Shown piece after piece: positions 1 through 8,970 of a stretch of DNA of 64,000 bases. The first letter of the stretch is position 1. Every line of letters starts with the position of its first letter. Position numbers and translations under genes: made by a program. The stretch is from Bordetella parapertussis (lineage in GTDB: Bacteria > Pseudomonadota > Gammaproteobacteria > Burkholderiales > SG8-41): assembly GCA_945861275.1 (NCBI GenBank), contig CAMATZ010000009.1, positions 1 through 64,000 of the forward strand, in the 5' to 3' direction. The notes beneath the pieces were generated by a model. It searched no databases. It worked only from the letters and a program-made list of their open reading frames with translations, and had not been told where the DNA came from.

Positions 1-326
1 TGCCGCACCCGCACACGCTCGCCGGTGCGGTAGGTGCCCGCGTGCGCGGCATAGTGGCGGCGGCAAGCTTCCTCCAAGGGCTCGGGCATGTTCAGGTTCT
101 GTTCCAGCAGCGTATCGATGGCGCTTGATGCGGTCTCGCTGATTACACCATCGGTGGAAGGTACGTCGTTCGCTTCCAGCAGACCGGAAGCTTGCGCGGC
201 CTGGCGCAGCAATTCGGTGCAGGCGCGCTGCCGCAGTTCGTCGGGCGAAAGCTTGTCGTCCGCAGTGTGCAAGGCCACGCCGTTGATGCGTGCCAGCGCC
301 GATGGTTGCAAAGTGTCGATTGTCAT
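1..326 (-). CDS. Peptidyl-prolyl isomerase of the nar operon (N-terminal part, runs off the window)
   Basis: The frame begins at the ATG at 326 (MTIDTLQPSALARINGV) and stays open to the window edge, giving about 108 residues. The visible part is the helical N-terminal region (DKLSPDELRQRACTELLRQA, then a segment rich in Glu and Ala), which resembles NifM/PpiC-type parvulins. In betaproteobacteria such a parvulin commonly follows narI and is thought to help mature the nitrate reductase. The catalytic rotamase domain would lie beyond the left edge and is not seen, so the assignment rests on the N-terminus and the position. It starts 9 bp after narI and is probably the last gene of the narGHJI transcript. 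Confidence 0.72.
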   Translation of the reverse strand, partial: MTIDTLQPSALARINGVALHTADDKLSPDELRQRACTELLRQAAQASGLLEANDVPSTDGVISETASSAIDTLLEQNLNMPEPLEEACRRHYAAHAGTYRTGERVRVR

Positions 327-335
327 GCGCTCTCC

Positions 336-1076
336 TTAAACACCGGCGCCGGGCTGGTGCGGCGGCGGCTGGTTGTGGCCCGGCGGCAGATTCAGCCGGC
401 GGCTGCGCACGATCTGGTACGGGCGAAAAAGGTAACTCACCGATGCAAAACCGCTCCACACGTGCACCAGCCGGCTGAACGGAAACAGCAGGAAGATCGT
501 CATGCCGAACACCACGTGGAAAAGGTAGGGCCACGGCAGGCCGGCCAGCGCAGTGGCGTCCACCGCCTGCAGCGTGACGATGCGCTGCGCCCAATCCGCC
601 AGTATCAGCATCACGCTGCCGTCGGCATGCTGCCATGAAAATGGCAGCGTGATCAGTCCTACCACGAGCTGGACCCACAGGACGACGAGAACCGCAATGT
701 CGGTGGGGTGGCTGGTGAAGCGGATGCGTGCATCGAACACGCGCCGATACAGCAACAGCGACAAGCCGACGAAACACACCAGGCCGGCGGCACCGCCTGC
801 CACGACGGCAAGCATCTGCTTGGTCGCCGCGCTCATGAAGACCCCATACACTGCGTGCGGCGTGAACAGCCCGACGAGATGACCGAAGAACAGGAACAGT
901 ATGCCCGCGTGAAACAGATTACTGCCCCAGCGCAGAGTGCCGGCGCGCAGCATCTGCGACGAGTCGCTCTTCCAACTGTACTGATTCTGGTCGAAGCGGA
1001 TCAGGCTGCCCACCAGGAACACTGTGAAGCAGACGTACGGATAGACTTGGAAGAGAAAACCATGCAGCGTGGTCAT
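336..1076 (-). CDS. narI: Respiratory nitrate reductase gamma subunit NarI
   Basis: This is the membrane cytochrome b subunit that takes electrons from quinol and passes them to NarH. The 246-residue protein has five hydrophobic segments and the paired histidines expected of a di-heme NarI: NLFHAGILFLFFGHLVGLF near residue 55 and PYLFHVVFGMTIFLLFPFSRLVH near residue 200. The start was placed at the ATG at 1076 (MTTLHGFLFQVYPYVC) because it overlaps the narJ stop as ATGA. The longer open frame upstream lies inside narJ. Length and order fit the family. Confidence 0.96.
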   Translation of the reverse strand: MTTLHGFLFQVYPYVCFTVFLVGSLIRFDQNQYSWKSDSSQMLRAGTLRWGSNLFHAGILFLFFGHLVGLFTPHAVYGVFMSAATKQMLAVVAGGAAGLVCFVGLSLLLYRRVFDARIRFTSHPTDIAVLVVLWVQLVVGLITLPFSWQHADGSVMLILADWAQRIVTLQAVDATALAGLPWPYLFHVVFGMTIFLLFPFSRLVHVWSGFASVSYLFRPYQIVRSRRLNLPPGHNQPPPHQPGAGV

Positions 1077-1792
1077 AACGACGCTCCTTGTGCTGATTTG
1101 TCCTTGCGAATGATGTGGATCGGTTGCGGCTGGCCGGGCGCGGCCTGGCCTTTTGAGGAACAACCGCCGAAAACCGGTGGCTCGACCCAACTCTCGTCCA
1201 GCGGCTCCTCGGGCGCGAGCTTCACGGCTTGCGCCTTCTCACCCGCCAGTTCCATCAAGGCGCCGATCACGCTGGCGTACGCGCTCTGGCGTTGCTGCAG
1301 TGCGCCGAAGATGGCGTTGAAGATGTGCGCCATCTCGCTCAGAAAGGCGCGGGCTTCGCGCGGCGGCTGGGTAGATACGAATTCCAGCACTGCTGGAAGG
1401 TAATCGGGAAGCTCGCCGGGCGCGAGATAAAGTCCGGCTTTGTCATAGGTCTGCGCCAGATCAATCATCGCCGGACCGCGATCACGCGAATCGCCATGCA
1501 CATGCTCAAACAAGTGCAAGGAAGTGGCGCGGCCACGGTCGAACAGGTTCACGTAGGCGGCCTCAGCGTCGAGCGGATCACCGATGGAGAGTGTATCCAT
1601 CAGCACATCCAGTTCCGACAGTCGCGCGAAGGTGATGGCGTGCTCGCCGTGCAGCGCCTCGCGCATCTCCGATAGATGGCTGCGCAATTCGGCGCCGGGA
1701 TAGCTCAACAGACGCGCGAGCACCCGCAAGGTGAGGGACGCGTTGGGAACTTTCGAGGCAATGGACGAAGTGAGGGACGAGGTGAGGGTCAT
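1073..1792 (-). CDS. narJ: Nitrate reductase molybdenum cofactor assembly chaperone NarJ
   Basis: NarJ is a cytoplasmic redox-enzyme maturation chaperone (TorD/NarJ family) that binds the NarG N-terminus while the Mo-bisMGD cofactor is inserted. The 239-residue protein has the family signature around LARLLSYPGAEL (residues 26-37), LHLFEHVHGDSRDRGPAM (about 92-109) and a PDYLPAVLEF segment. It starts 3 bp after narH and overlaps narI by 4 bp, so it is translationally coupled within the operon. Confidence 0.95.
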   Translation of the reverse strand: MTLTSSLTSSIASKVPNASLTLRVLARLLSYPGAELRSHLSEMREALHGEHAITFARLSELDVLMDTLSIGDPLDAEAAYVNLFDRGRATSLHLFEHVHGDSRDRGPAMIDLAQTYDKAGLYLAPGELPDYLPAVLEFVSTQPPREARAFLSEMAHIFNAIFGALQQRQSAYASVIGALMELAGEKAQAVKLAPEEPLDESWVEPPVFGGCSSKGQAAPGQPQPIHIIRKDKSAQGASL

Positions 1793-1795
1793 GGC

Positions 1796-3319
1796 TTAAA
1801 CCTTTGCCTTTATGGGAATGGTGCGCTTTTTGGTGCCACCGAACAGACTGACCTTGCTCGCGCCATCGGAACAGCCGTTGCCAAACGAGAAGCCGCAGCC
1901 GCCACGGATGTCGAAGGTGTTTTCGGCGTACTCACGGTGCGTGCTCGGAATTACAAAGCGGTCTTCGTAATTGGCGATGGCCATCACGTGGTACATGTCT
2001 TCCACTTCAAGCTGGGTCATGCCCACCTGCTTTAATACGGCCGTATTGACGCGCCCATCCACATGCTTCTCACGCTGGTAGGCACGCATCGCCAGCATGC
2101 GTTCGAGCGCGCGCACCACCGGCGCCGTGTCACCGGCGGTGAGCAGGTTGGCGAGGTACTTAACCGGAATGCGCAGTTGGTTCACGTCCGGTATTTCACC
2201 GTTGGCGCCCACATGCCCGGCATTGGCTGCGGCGCTGATCGGTGACAGCGGCGGCACATACCACACCATCGGCAGCGTGCGGTATTCGGGGTGCAGCGGC
2301 AGCGCCACTTTCCATTCCACTGCCATTTTGTAAACGGGGCTTCTGCGCGCGGATTCCATCCACGCGTCAGGAATGCCATCAGCGCGCGCCTGCTCGATCA
2401 CCCCGGAGTCGTTCGGGTCGAGAAAGATGTCAAGCTGCGCCTGGTACAAGTCGCGGTCGTGTTCGACGCTGGCGGCTGCCTGGATGCGATCGGCGTCGTA
2501 CAGCAACACACCGAGATAGCGAATACGGCCGACGCAGGTTTCCGAGCACACCGTGGGCTGGCCTGCCTCGATGCGTGGATAGCAGAACGTGCATTTCTCG
2601 GCCTTGCCCGATTGCCAGTTGTAATAGATTTTTTTATACGGACAGCCGCTGACGCACATGCGCCAGCCCCGGCACTTATCCTGATCGATCAGCACGATAC
2701 CGTCTTCCTCGCGCTTGTAGATCGAGCCCGAGGGGCAGCTCGCGACGCAGGCTGGGTTCAGGCAATGCTCGCACAGTCGCGGCAGGTACATCATGAAGGT
2801 GTTTTCAAACTGGCCGTAGATATCCTTCTGGATGTCGTCGAAATTCCTGTCCTTGCTGCGTTTGCTGAATTCACCCCCGAGAATCTCTTCCCAGTTCGGA
2901 CCCCAGACGATCTTCTCCATAGTCTTGCCGGTGATCAGGCTGCGCGGGCGCGCGGTGGGCGCCGCAGTCATTTCGGGGGCCGACTGCAGATGATCGTAGT
3001 CGAAGGTGAAAGGTTCGTAGTAGTCGTCGATCTCCGGCAAATTGGGATTGGCGAAGATGCGCATCAGCAGCTTCCACCTCGCACCCTGGCGCGGCTCGAT
3101 GCTGCCGTTGGCTTTGCGCACCCAGCCGCCGTTCCACTTGCTCTGATTCTCCCATTCCTTCGGGTAGCCGATGCCGGGTTTGGTCTCGACGTTGTTGAAC
3201 CAGGCGTATTCCACGCCCGGCCTGCTGGTCCACACATTTTTGCAGGTCACTGAACAGGTGTGGCATCCGATGCACTTGTCGAGATTCAGCACCATGCCGA
3301 TTTGAGCGCGTACCTTCAT
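1796..3319 (-). CDS. narH: Respiratory nitrate reductase beta subunit NarH
   Basis: NarH is the iron-sulfur electron-transfer subunit on the cytoplasmic face, linking NarI hemes to NarG. The 507-residue protein shows all four cysteine groups: CIGCHTCSVTCKNVW at residues 16-30, CEHCLNPACVASCP near 183, CRGWRMCVSGCP near 216 and CTFCYPRIEAGQPTVCSETC near 243. The Trp in CRGWRMC marks the [3Fe-4S] site typical of NarH. The start ATG at 3319 gives the canonical MKVRAQIGMVLNLDKCIGC opening. It lies 29 bp downstream of narG. Confidence 0.98.
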   Translation of the reverse strand: MKVRAQIGMVLNLDKCIGCHTCSVTCKNVWTSRPGVEYAWFNNVETKPGIGYPKEWENQSKWNGGWVRKANGSIEPRQGARWKLLMRIFANPNLPEIDDYYEPFTFDYDHLQSAPEMTAAPTARPRSLITGKTMEKIVWGPNWEEILGGEFSKRSKDRNFDDIQKDIYGQFENTFMMYLPRLCEHCLNPACVASCPSGSIYKREEDGIVLIDQDKCRGWRMCVSGCPYKKIYYNWQSGKAEKCTFCYPRIEAGQPTVCSETCVGRIRYLGVLLYDADRIQAAASVEHDRDLYQAQLDIFLDPNDSGVIEQARADGIPDAWMESARRSPVYKMAVEWKVALPLHPEYRTLPMVWYVPPLSPISAAANAGHVGANGEIPDVNQLRIPVKYLANLLTAGDTAPVVRALERMLAMRAYQREKHVDGRVNTAVLKQVGMTQLEVEDMYHVMAIANYEDRFVIPSTHREYAENTFDIRGGCGFSFGNGCSDGASKVSLFGGTKKRTIPIKAKV

Positions 3320-3348
3320 CTGATTTCCCTCGGTTACCCTCGGTTTAC

Positions 3349-6300
3349 TTATGCCTGTTGGGCGTCCAAAGCAGGTTCGGTTGTGGCGGGTGTGTCGAGC
3401 CAGTCGATCTTGACCATCTTGCGCACCACCACAAATTCGTCGCGATTGGTGCCGATGGTGCCGTAGTAGTTAAAGCCGTAGCTGAGTTGCGCATAGCCGC
3501 CGATCATGTGCGTGGGCTTTAACACGATGCGTGTCACCGAGTTGTGGATGCCGCCGCGCGCACCGGTAATCTCCGAGCCCGGCGTGTTCACGATCTTCTC
3601 CTGCGCGTGATACATCATCACCATGCCGGGATTGACGCGCTGACTCACTACTGCGCGCGCCGCAATGGCGCCGTTGATGTTGAACAGTTCAATCCAGTCG
3701 TTGTCCACGATACCGGCTCGCTTCGCATCATCTTCCGAGAGCCATACGCACGGCCCGCCGCGGCTTAACGTGAGCATCAGCAGGTTATCGGTATAGGTCG
3801 AGTGGATGCCCCACTTCTGGTGCGGCGTGATGAAGTTGAGCAGTATCTCCGGATTGCCGTTCGGCTTGATGCCGTGGATGCCGGCGGTGGTCTTCAGGTC
3901 CACCGGCGGGCGGTAGCTGACACAGCCTTCGCCAAACGCCCGCATCCACGGATGATCCTGATAAAACTGCTGGCGGCCGGTCAGGGTGCGCCACGGTATC
4001 AGTTCATGCACGTTGGTATAACCTGCGTTGTAGGAAACTGTCTCGCTCTCGATGCCACTCCAGGTCGGCGACGAGATAATCTTGCGCGGCTGTGCCTGAA
4101 TATCGCGGAAGCGGATTTTTTCGTCTTCGCGATGAATCGCCAGATGCGTATGGTCGCGCCCCGTCTGTTTGCCCAGCGCCTGCCACGCTTTTACCGCCAC
4201 ATGTCCATTGGTCTCGGGGGCGAGCTGCAGGATCACCTCGCAGGCGTCGATGTCGGTCTCGATCCTGGGCATGCCCTGCGTCACGCCCCCGGCCGCGTTA
4301 AGCCCATTGAGTTCGCCCAGCTGCCTGACCTCTTCCTGCGTGTTCCAGGTGATGCCTTTGCCGCCATTCCCCACCTTGTCCATGAGAGGGCCCAGCGCGG
4401 TGAAACGCTTGTACACGTTCGGGTAATCGCGTTCCACAACCGTCATCTGCGGCGCGGTTTTGCCGGGGATCAGATCGACCTCGCCCTTTTTCCATTCCTT
4501 CACATCCAGAGCCTGCGCGAGCTCCGCGGGCGTGTCGTGCATCAAGGGCGTCAACACCAGCTCCTTCTCCACACCGAGATGTCCGGCACAGACTTCGCTG
4601 AATTTTTTCGCAAAGCCTTTATAAATGTCCCAGTCGCTTCTGGATTGCCATGCCGGATCCACCGCAGTAGACAGCGGATGAATGAACGGATGCATGTCGC
4701 TGGTGTTGAGGTCGTTCTTCTCGTACCAGGTGGCGGTGGGCAGCACGATATCCGAGTACAGGCACGTGGTGCTCATGCGAAAGTCGAGTGTCACCAGCAG
4801 GTCGAGCTTGCCTTCCGGTGCCTTGTCATGCCACACAACCTCTTCAGGTTTTGCCTCTTCGGCGCCTAAATCCTTGCCCTGCACGCCGTTACTGGTGCCG
4901 AGTAAATGCTTGAGAAAGTACTCGTGCCCCTTGCCGCTGGAACCCAGCAGATTGGAGCGCCACACAAACAGATTGCGCGGCCAGTTAGCGGGATGATCGG
5001 GGTCCTCACAACTCATGGTGAGCGAGCCTTCCTTCAGCGCCTTCACCGCGTAGTCTTTTGGATCCATGCCCACCGCCTGCGCATCGCGCACCACTTGCAG
5101 CGGATTGGTCTTTAGTTGCGGCGCGGAGGGCAACCAGCCCATGCGCTCGGCACGCACGTTGTAGTCGATCATGCTGCCGCCGAACAGCTTCTTGTCCGCC
5201 AAGGGCGACAGCACTTCCTCGACGCCCAGTTTTTCGTAGCGCCACTGGTCGGTATGGGCATAAAAGAAACTGGTGCTGTTTTGCTGGCGCGGCGGGCGTA
5301 TCCAGTCCAGAGCGAAGGCCAGTGCAGTCCAGCCCGTTTGCGGACGCAATTTTTCCTGTCCCACATAATGCGCCCAGCCACCGCCGCTTTTGCCGATGCA
5401 GCCGCACAGCATCAGCATGTTGATAATGCCGCGATAGTTCATGTCGCTGTGGTACCAGTGGTTCATGGCCGCGCCGATAATCACCATCGACTTGCCCTGC
5501 GTCTTATCCGCGTTGTCGGCGAACTGGCGTGCTACGGCAATCACCTGCTCGCGCGGCGCGCCGGTGATGCGCTCCTGCCACGCGGGCGTGTACGGCGTGT
5601 CGTCATCGTAGCTGGCCGCCGCAAGTTCACCCGGCAACCCGCGCGCCACGCCGTAGTTGGCCACTTGCAGATCAAACACGGTCGCAACCAACGCTTCGCG
5701 CTGTTCGCTGCCGGCGCCCAGGGTAATGCGTTGCACCGGCACCGTGCGTACCAGCACATCGCTCTGGGGGCTATGGGTAAAGTGCTGGGTTTCGATGCCG
5801 CCGAAATACGGAAAGCCGACCTGAGCAGTTTCCTTGCTTGAATTGCCGTCTTCGAGCAGCGAGAGTTTGAGCTTCACGTCGGTGCCATGATGCGCTTCCC
5901 GGGCTTCGAGGTTCCACTGACCCTGATCGGCGCGGCCATCGGGGCCCCAGCGAAAGCCGATGGCGCCGTGGGGCAGCACCACCTTGCCCGAGGTATCGAT
6001 GGCTACCGTTTTCCATTCCGGGTTGTTGGTCTGGCCAAGCTTGTCGCCAAAGTCGGAGGCGCGCACGTAACGGTCCGGCACCATGATTTTCCCGCCGCCT
6101 GCCGTTTGGTGTTCCTTCAGCAGAACCAGCATCGGCATATCGGTATAGCGGCGCGTATAGTCGTCGAAATACGCACTGCGTTTGTCAAAGTAAAACTCCT
6201 TGAGGATCACATGACCCATGGCCATGGCCACGGCCGCGTCGGTGCCCTGCTTGGGGTGCATCCAGATATCGGCGAGCTTGGCGACTTCGGAATAATCCGG

Positions 6301-7143
6301 CGTAACCGCCACGGTCTTGGTGCCTTTGTAGCGAACTTCGGTGAAGAAGTGGGCATCGGGTGTGCGTGTCTGCGGCACGTTGGAACCCCAGGCAATGATG
6401 AAACCCGAGTTGAACCAATCTGCCGATTCAGGCACGTCGGTCTGTTCGCCCCAGGTTTGCGGGCTCGACGGCGGCAGGTCGCAGTACCAGTCATAGAAGC
6501 TCATGCATACGCCGCCAATCAGGCTCAAATAGCGGCTGCCGGCGGCATAACTCACCATCGACATCGCCGGAATCGGTGAGAAACCGATAACCCGGTCAGG
6601 CCCGTGCTTCTTGATGGTGTAAACATTGGCGGCTGCAACGATTTCATTGACTTCGTCCCAGCTGGCGCGCACGAAGCCGCCTAGCCCGCGCACGCTTTGG
6701 TAATCGCGGCGCTTGTCAGCAGATTCGACGATGGAGGCCCAGGCCTCCACCGGGTTCTTATCCAGCCGCGCCTCGCGCCAGCTTTTCAGCAACCTGCTGC
6801 GCACCAGCGGGTATTTCACCCGGTTGGCGCTGTAGAGATACCAACTGTAGCTCGCGCCACGCGCGCAACCCCGTGGTTCATGGTTGGGCATATCCCAGCG
6901 CGTGCGCGGGTAATCGGTCTGCTGGGTTTCCCAGGTGACGATGCCGCCCTTGACGTAAATTTTCCACGAGCACGATCCCGTGCAGTTCACGCCGTGGGTG
7001 GAGCGCACAATCTTGTCGTGCGCCCAGCGATTGCGATAAGCATCTTCCCAAGTGCGGTCTTCACCGGTGACCACGCCGTGCCCATCGGCGAAGGATTCCC
7101 GCGGCTGGGAGAAATAATTCAAGCGGTCAAGAAAGTGGCTCAT
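3349..7143 (-). CDS. narG: Respiratory nitrate reductase alpha subunit NarG
   Basis: NarG is the catalytic Mo-bisMGD subunit reducing nitrate to nitrite in the cytoplasm. The 1264-residue product is close to the usual 1240-1250. The N-terminal FS0 cluster ligands are visible as HGVNCTGSCSWKIYVKGG (about residues 49-66) with the distal Cys in PRGCARGASYSWYLYS. The molybdenum-ligand Asp lies in the segment YCDLPPSSPQTWGEQTD. The start was set at the ATG at 7143 (MSHFLDRLNYF) because AGGAGTGAGGG stands just upstream. The extra 21 residues further upstream look like leader. It is the first gene of narGHJI-ppi. Confidence 0.98.
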   Translation of the reverse strand: MSHFLDRLNYFSQPRESFADGHGVVTGEDRTWEDAYRNRWAHDKIVRSTHGVNCTGSCSWKIYVKGGIVTWETQQTDYPRTRWDMPNHEPRGCARGASYSWYLYSANRVKYPLVRSRLLKSWREARLDKNPVEAWASIVESADKRRDYQSVRGLGGFVRASWDEVNEIVAAANVYTIKKHGPDRVIGFSPIPAMSMVSYAAGSRYLSLIGGVCMSFYDWYCDLPPSSPQTWGEQTDVPESADWFNSGFIIAWGSNVPQTRTPDAHFFTEVRYKGTKTVAVTPDYSEVAKLADIWMHPKQGTDAAVAMAMGHVILKEFYFDKRSAYFDDYTRRYTDMPMLVLLKEHQTAGGGKIMVPDRYVRASDFGDKLGQTNNPEWKTVAIDTSGKVVLPHGAIGFRWGPDGRADQGQWNLEAREAHHGTDVKLKLSLLEDGNSSKETAQVGFPYFGGIETQHFTHSPQSDVLVRTVPVQRITLGAGSEQREALVATVFDLQVANYGVARGLPGELAAASYDDDTPYTPAWQERITGAPREQVIAVARQFADNADKTQGKSMVIIGAAMNHWYHSDMNYRGIINMLMLCGCIGKSGGGWAHYVGQEKLRPQTGWTALAFALDWIRPPRQQNSTSFFYAHTDQWRYEKLGVEEVLSPLADKKLFGGSMIDYNVRAERMGWLPSAPQLKTNPLQVVRDAQAVGMDPKDYAVKALKEGSLTMSCEDPDHPANWPRNLFVWRSNLLGSSGKGHEYFLKHLLGTSNGVQGKDLGAEEAKPEEVVWHDKAPEGKLDLLVTLDFRMSTTCLYSDIVLPTATWYEKNDLNTSDMHPFIHPLSTAVDPAWQSRSDWDIYKGFAKKFSEVCAGHLGVEKELVLTPLMHDTPAELAQALDVKEWKKGEVDLIPGKTAPQMTVVERDYPNVYKRFTALGPLMDKVGNGGKGITWNTQEEVRQLGELNGLNAAGGVTQGMPRIETDIDACEVILQLAPETNGHVAVKAWQALGKQTGRDHTHLAIHREDEKIRFRDIQAQPRKIISSPTWSGIESETVSYNAGYTNVHELIPWRTLTGRQQFYQDHPWMRAFGEGCVSYRPPVDLKTTAGIHGIKPNGNPEILLNFITPHQKWGIHSTYTDNLLMLTLSRGGPCVWLSEDDAKRAGIVDNDWIELFNINGAIAARAVVSQRVNPGMVMMYHAQEKIVNTPGSEITGARGGIHNSVTRIVLKPTHMIGGYAQLSYGFNYYGTIGTNRDEFVVVRKMVKIDWLDTPATTEPALDAQQA

Positions 7144-7208
7144 ACCCTCACTCCTGAAGATTGTTTTGCATTTTTTACTTGCGCGGCGCGCCGCCACCCT
7201 TGGCACCT

Positions 7209-7249
7209 ATTGTGCGGTCGCGGGCGCGAGCGAAATTGATCTGGATCAA
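7209..7249 (-). promoter_or_regulatory. FNR-type promoter of narGHJI
   Basis: A perfect FNR-type dyad (TTGATCTGGATCAA) lies at 7236-7249. Read toward narG, a CACAAT hexamer at 7209-7214 would place the transcript start near 7201-7202. That centres the box at about -41, the class II activator position. Dnr/NnrR-type regulators recognise nearly the same site, so which protein binds is an inference. Confidence 0.8.
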
Positions 7250-7324
7250 GCTTTCGGAATTTTACTGTTGATGCGTAAGTATATGTTTTTATTATGTTTT
7301 CTATTACCGCCAAACGATCAACAA

Positions 7325-8968
7325 TCACGGGTTCTTCACGTACGCGCCGGCACGTAAATAGAACCACCAGTTAAGCACCAGACACAGGCCGTAGAAAATT
7401 GCGAATGCATACATCGCGATCTCCGGTGTGCCGGCTTTGATTTGCCCCCCGATCACCACCGGCGCGATGAACGCGCCGTAAGCCGCCACCGCCGATGTCC
7501 AGCCCAGCACCGGGCCTGCTTGCGTGCGATCAAAAATCACACCGATGGTGCGAAAAGTGGAGCCGTTGCCGATGCCGGTTGCAGCGAACAGCACGACGAA
7601 CAGCACCATGAACAGCAGGAAATACTGCTCCGGCGCGGGCGACTTGTAAGCCAACAACATCACATAACCCACTGCGACCGAGGCGATCACCATCACCGCT
7701 GAAATGATTTGCGTGACTATCGAACCGCCCACTTTGTCCGAAATCCAGCCGCCCAGCGGCCGGATCAGTGCGCCGACGAACGGGCCGATCCAGGCGTACG
7801 TCAATGCCGAAGGTGCATTGGGATTTTTGAGGGTGTGTTGCATGACGCCCGCCGCATCGGGCACGTGACTGACGCCAAAGATCACCGTGATCGACAGCGG
7901 CAACGCCATCGAGAAGCCGATAAACGAGCCGAAGGTAACAATGTAGAGCGCCGTCATCGACCAGGTGTGCTTGTTCTTGAATATCTCGAATTGCTTGGCC
8001 ACGCCTTCCTTCATTGGGCCGAAGGCGGCGAGCTTCATCACCAGCAGCGCAAGGATAATATCGAACGGGATCGCGACCCACATGTTGAGCAGACCCAGCC
8101 CAGTCGGCGCCGGCAGGTACAGGTACAACATCAAGATCGACGGCACGAAGGCTAGCGTGTACAGGTAGGTTACTTTCGAGAACGCGACGATCGGGTTGCC
8201 GGTGTTGGGCGAGATTGTCTTCAGGTTGTTCATGCCGAACCAGCACAACATCGCCAACGGCACCAGTGACAGCACCCAGGCGAAACCGGCGTTCTGGATC
8301 CAGGTGGGCGTGCCGGCGGCGATCTTGCCGAAGATCCAGCCTGAGTCCTTGAGCAGTATTTCCGGCGGTCCGCCGATGGAACCGAGCAACCCTACCGTCA
8401 TCACCAGCGGGATGACGACTTGCATCGTCGTCACGCCGAAGTTGCCCAGGCCGGCGTTCAATCCCAGCGCCGTGCCCTGCAGCCGCTTCGGAAAGAAGGT
8501 GCTGATGTTGGACATCGAACTGGCGAAGTTGCCGCCACCGACACCCGACCACAGCGCCATCAACTGGAAGGCCCACAGCGGCCAGTCCTTGTGCTGCAGC
8601 ACGATCCCGGTGCCCAGCGCAGGCGCCAGCAGCATCGCGGTAGTCAGGAAGATCGTGTTGCGCCCGCCGGCCAGTCGGATCAAGAATGACGCCGGGATGC
8701 GCATGGTGGCGCCGGCGATGCCCGCGATGGCAGTCAGCGTGAACAACTCGGCCTGGCTGAATGGGAACCCCAGATTCAGCATTTGCACGGTAATAATGCC
8801 CCACATACCCCACACCGCGAAACCACACAGCAGCGCCGGCACTGAGATGGCCAAATTGCGGTAAGCGATGCGTTTGCCCGTGGTTTCCCAGAATTTATTG
8901 TCTTCGATATCCCACTTCTCGATGTCCGCAGCGCCGCCAGCGTAACTGGTTTGCTTTGAGGTTTGCAT
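7325..8968 (-). CDS. narK: Nitrate/nitrite MFS transporter, long NarK2/NarU type
   Basis: This major-facilitator inner-membrane carrier exchanges nitrate and nitrite to feed the cytoplasmic NarG site. The 547 residues form about 12 hydrophobic segments. The nitrate signatures are present: GGGNFASSMSNISTFFPKRL with GTALGLNAGLGNFG around residues 150-185, and GIGNGSTFRTIG near 470. A family Arg sits in ATMRIPASFLIR. It is longer than the upstream NarK, with an extended N-terminus (residues 1-45) and a longer mid-loop, as in the NarK2 antiporter class. It begins 2 bp after the first narK and is likely co-transcribed with it. Confidence 0.93.
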   Translation of the reverse strand: MQTSKQTSYAGGAADIEKWDIEDNKFWETTGKRIAYRNLAISVPALLCGFAVWGMWGIITVQMLNLGFPFSQAELFTLTAIAGIAGATMRIPASFLIRLAGGRNTIFLTTAMLLAPALGTGIVLQHKDWPLWAFQLMALWSGVGGGNFASSMSNISTFFPKRLQGTALGLNAGLGNFGVTTMQVVIPLVMTVGLLGSIGGPPEILLKDSGWIFGKIAAGTPTWIQNAGFAWVLSLVPLAMLCWFGMNNLKTISPNTGNPIVAFSKVTYLYTLAFVPSILMLYLYLPAPTGLGLLNMWVAIPFDIILALLVMKLAAFGPMKEGVAKQFEIFKNKHTWSMTALYIVTFGSFIGFSMALPLSITVIFGVSHVPDAAGVMQHTLKNPNAPSALTYAWIGPFVGALIRPLGGWISDKVGGSIVTQIISAVMVIASVAVGYVMLLAYKSPAPEQYFLLFMVLFVVLFAATGIGNGSTFRTIGVIFDRTQAGPVLGWTSAVAAYGAFIAPVVIGGQIKAGTPEIAMYAFAIFYGLCLVLNWWFYLRAGAYVKNP

Positions 8969-8970
8969 GG

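Noticed and set aside
2291-3253. Plus-strand open frame of 320 codons across narH
   Set aside because: It is antisense to a gene with complete Fe-S motifs; its protein is Arg/His/Ala-rich without family signature, typical of GC-rich shadow frames.
3802-4869. Plus-strand open frame of 355 codons across narG
   Set aside because: Antisense to the catalytic subunit, no recognisable domain or ribosome site.
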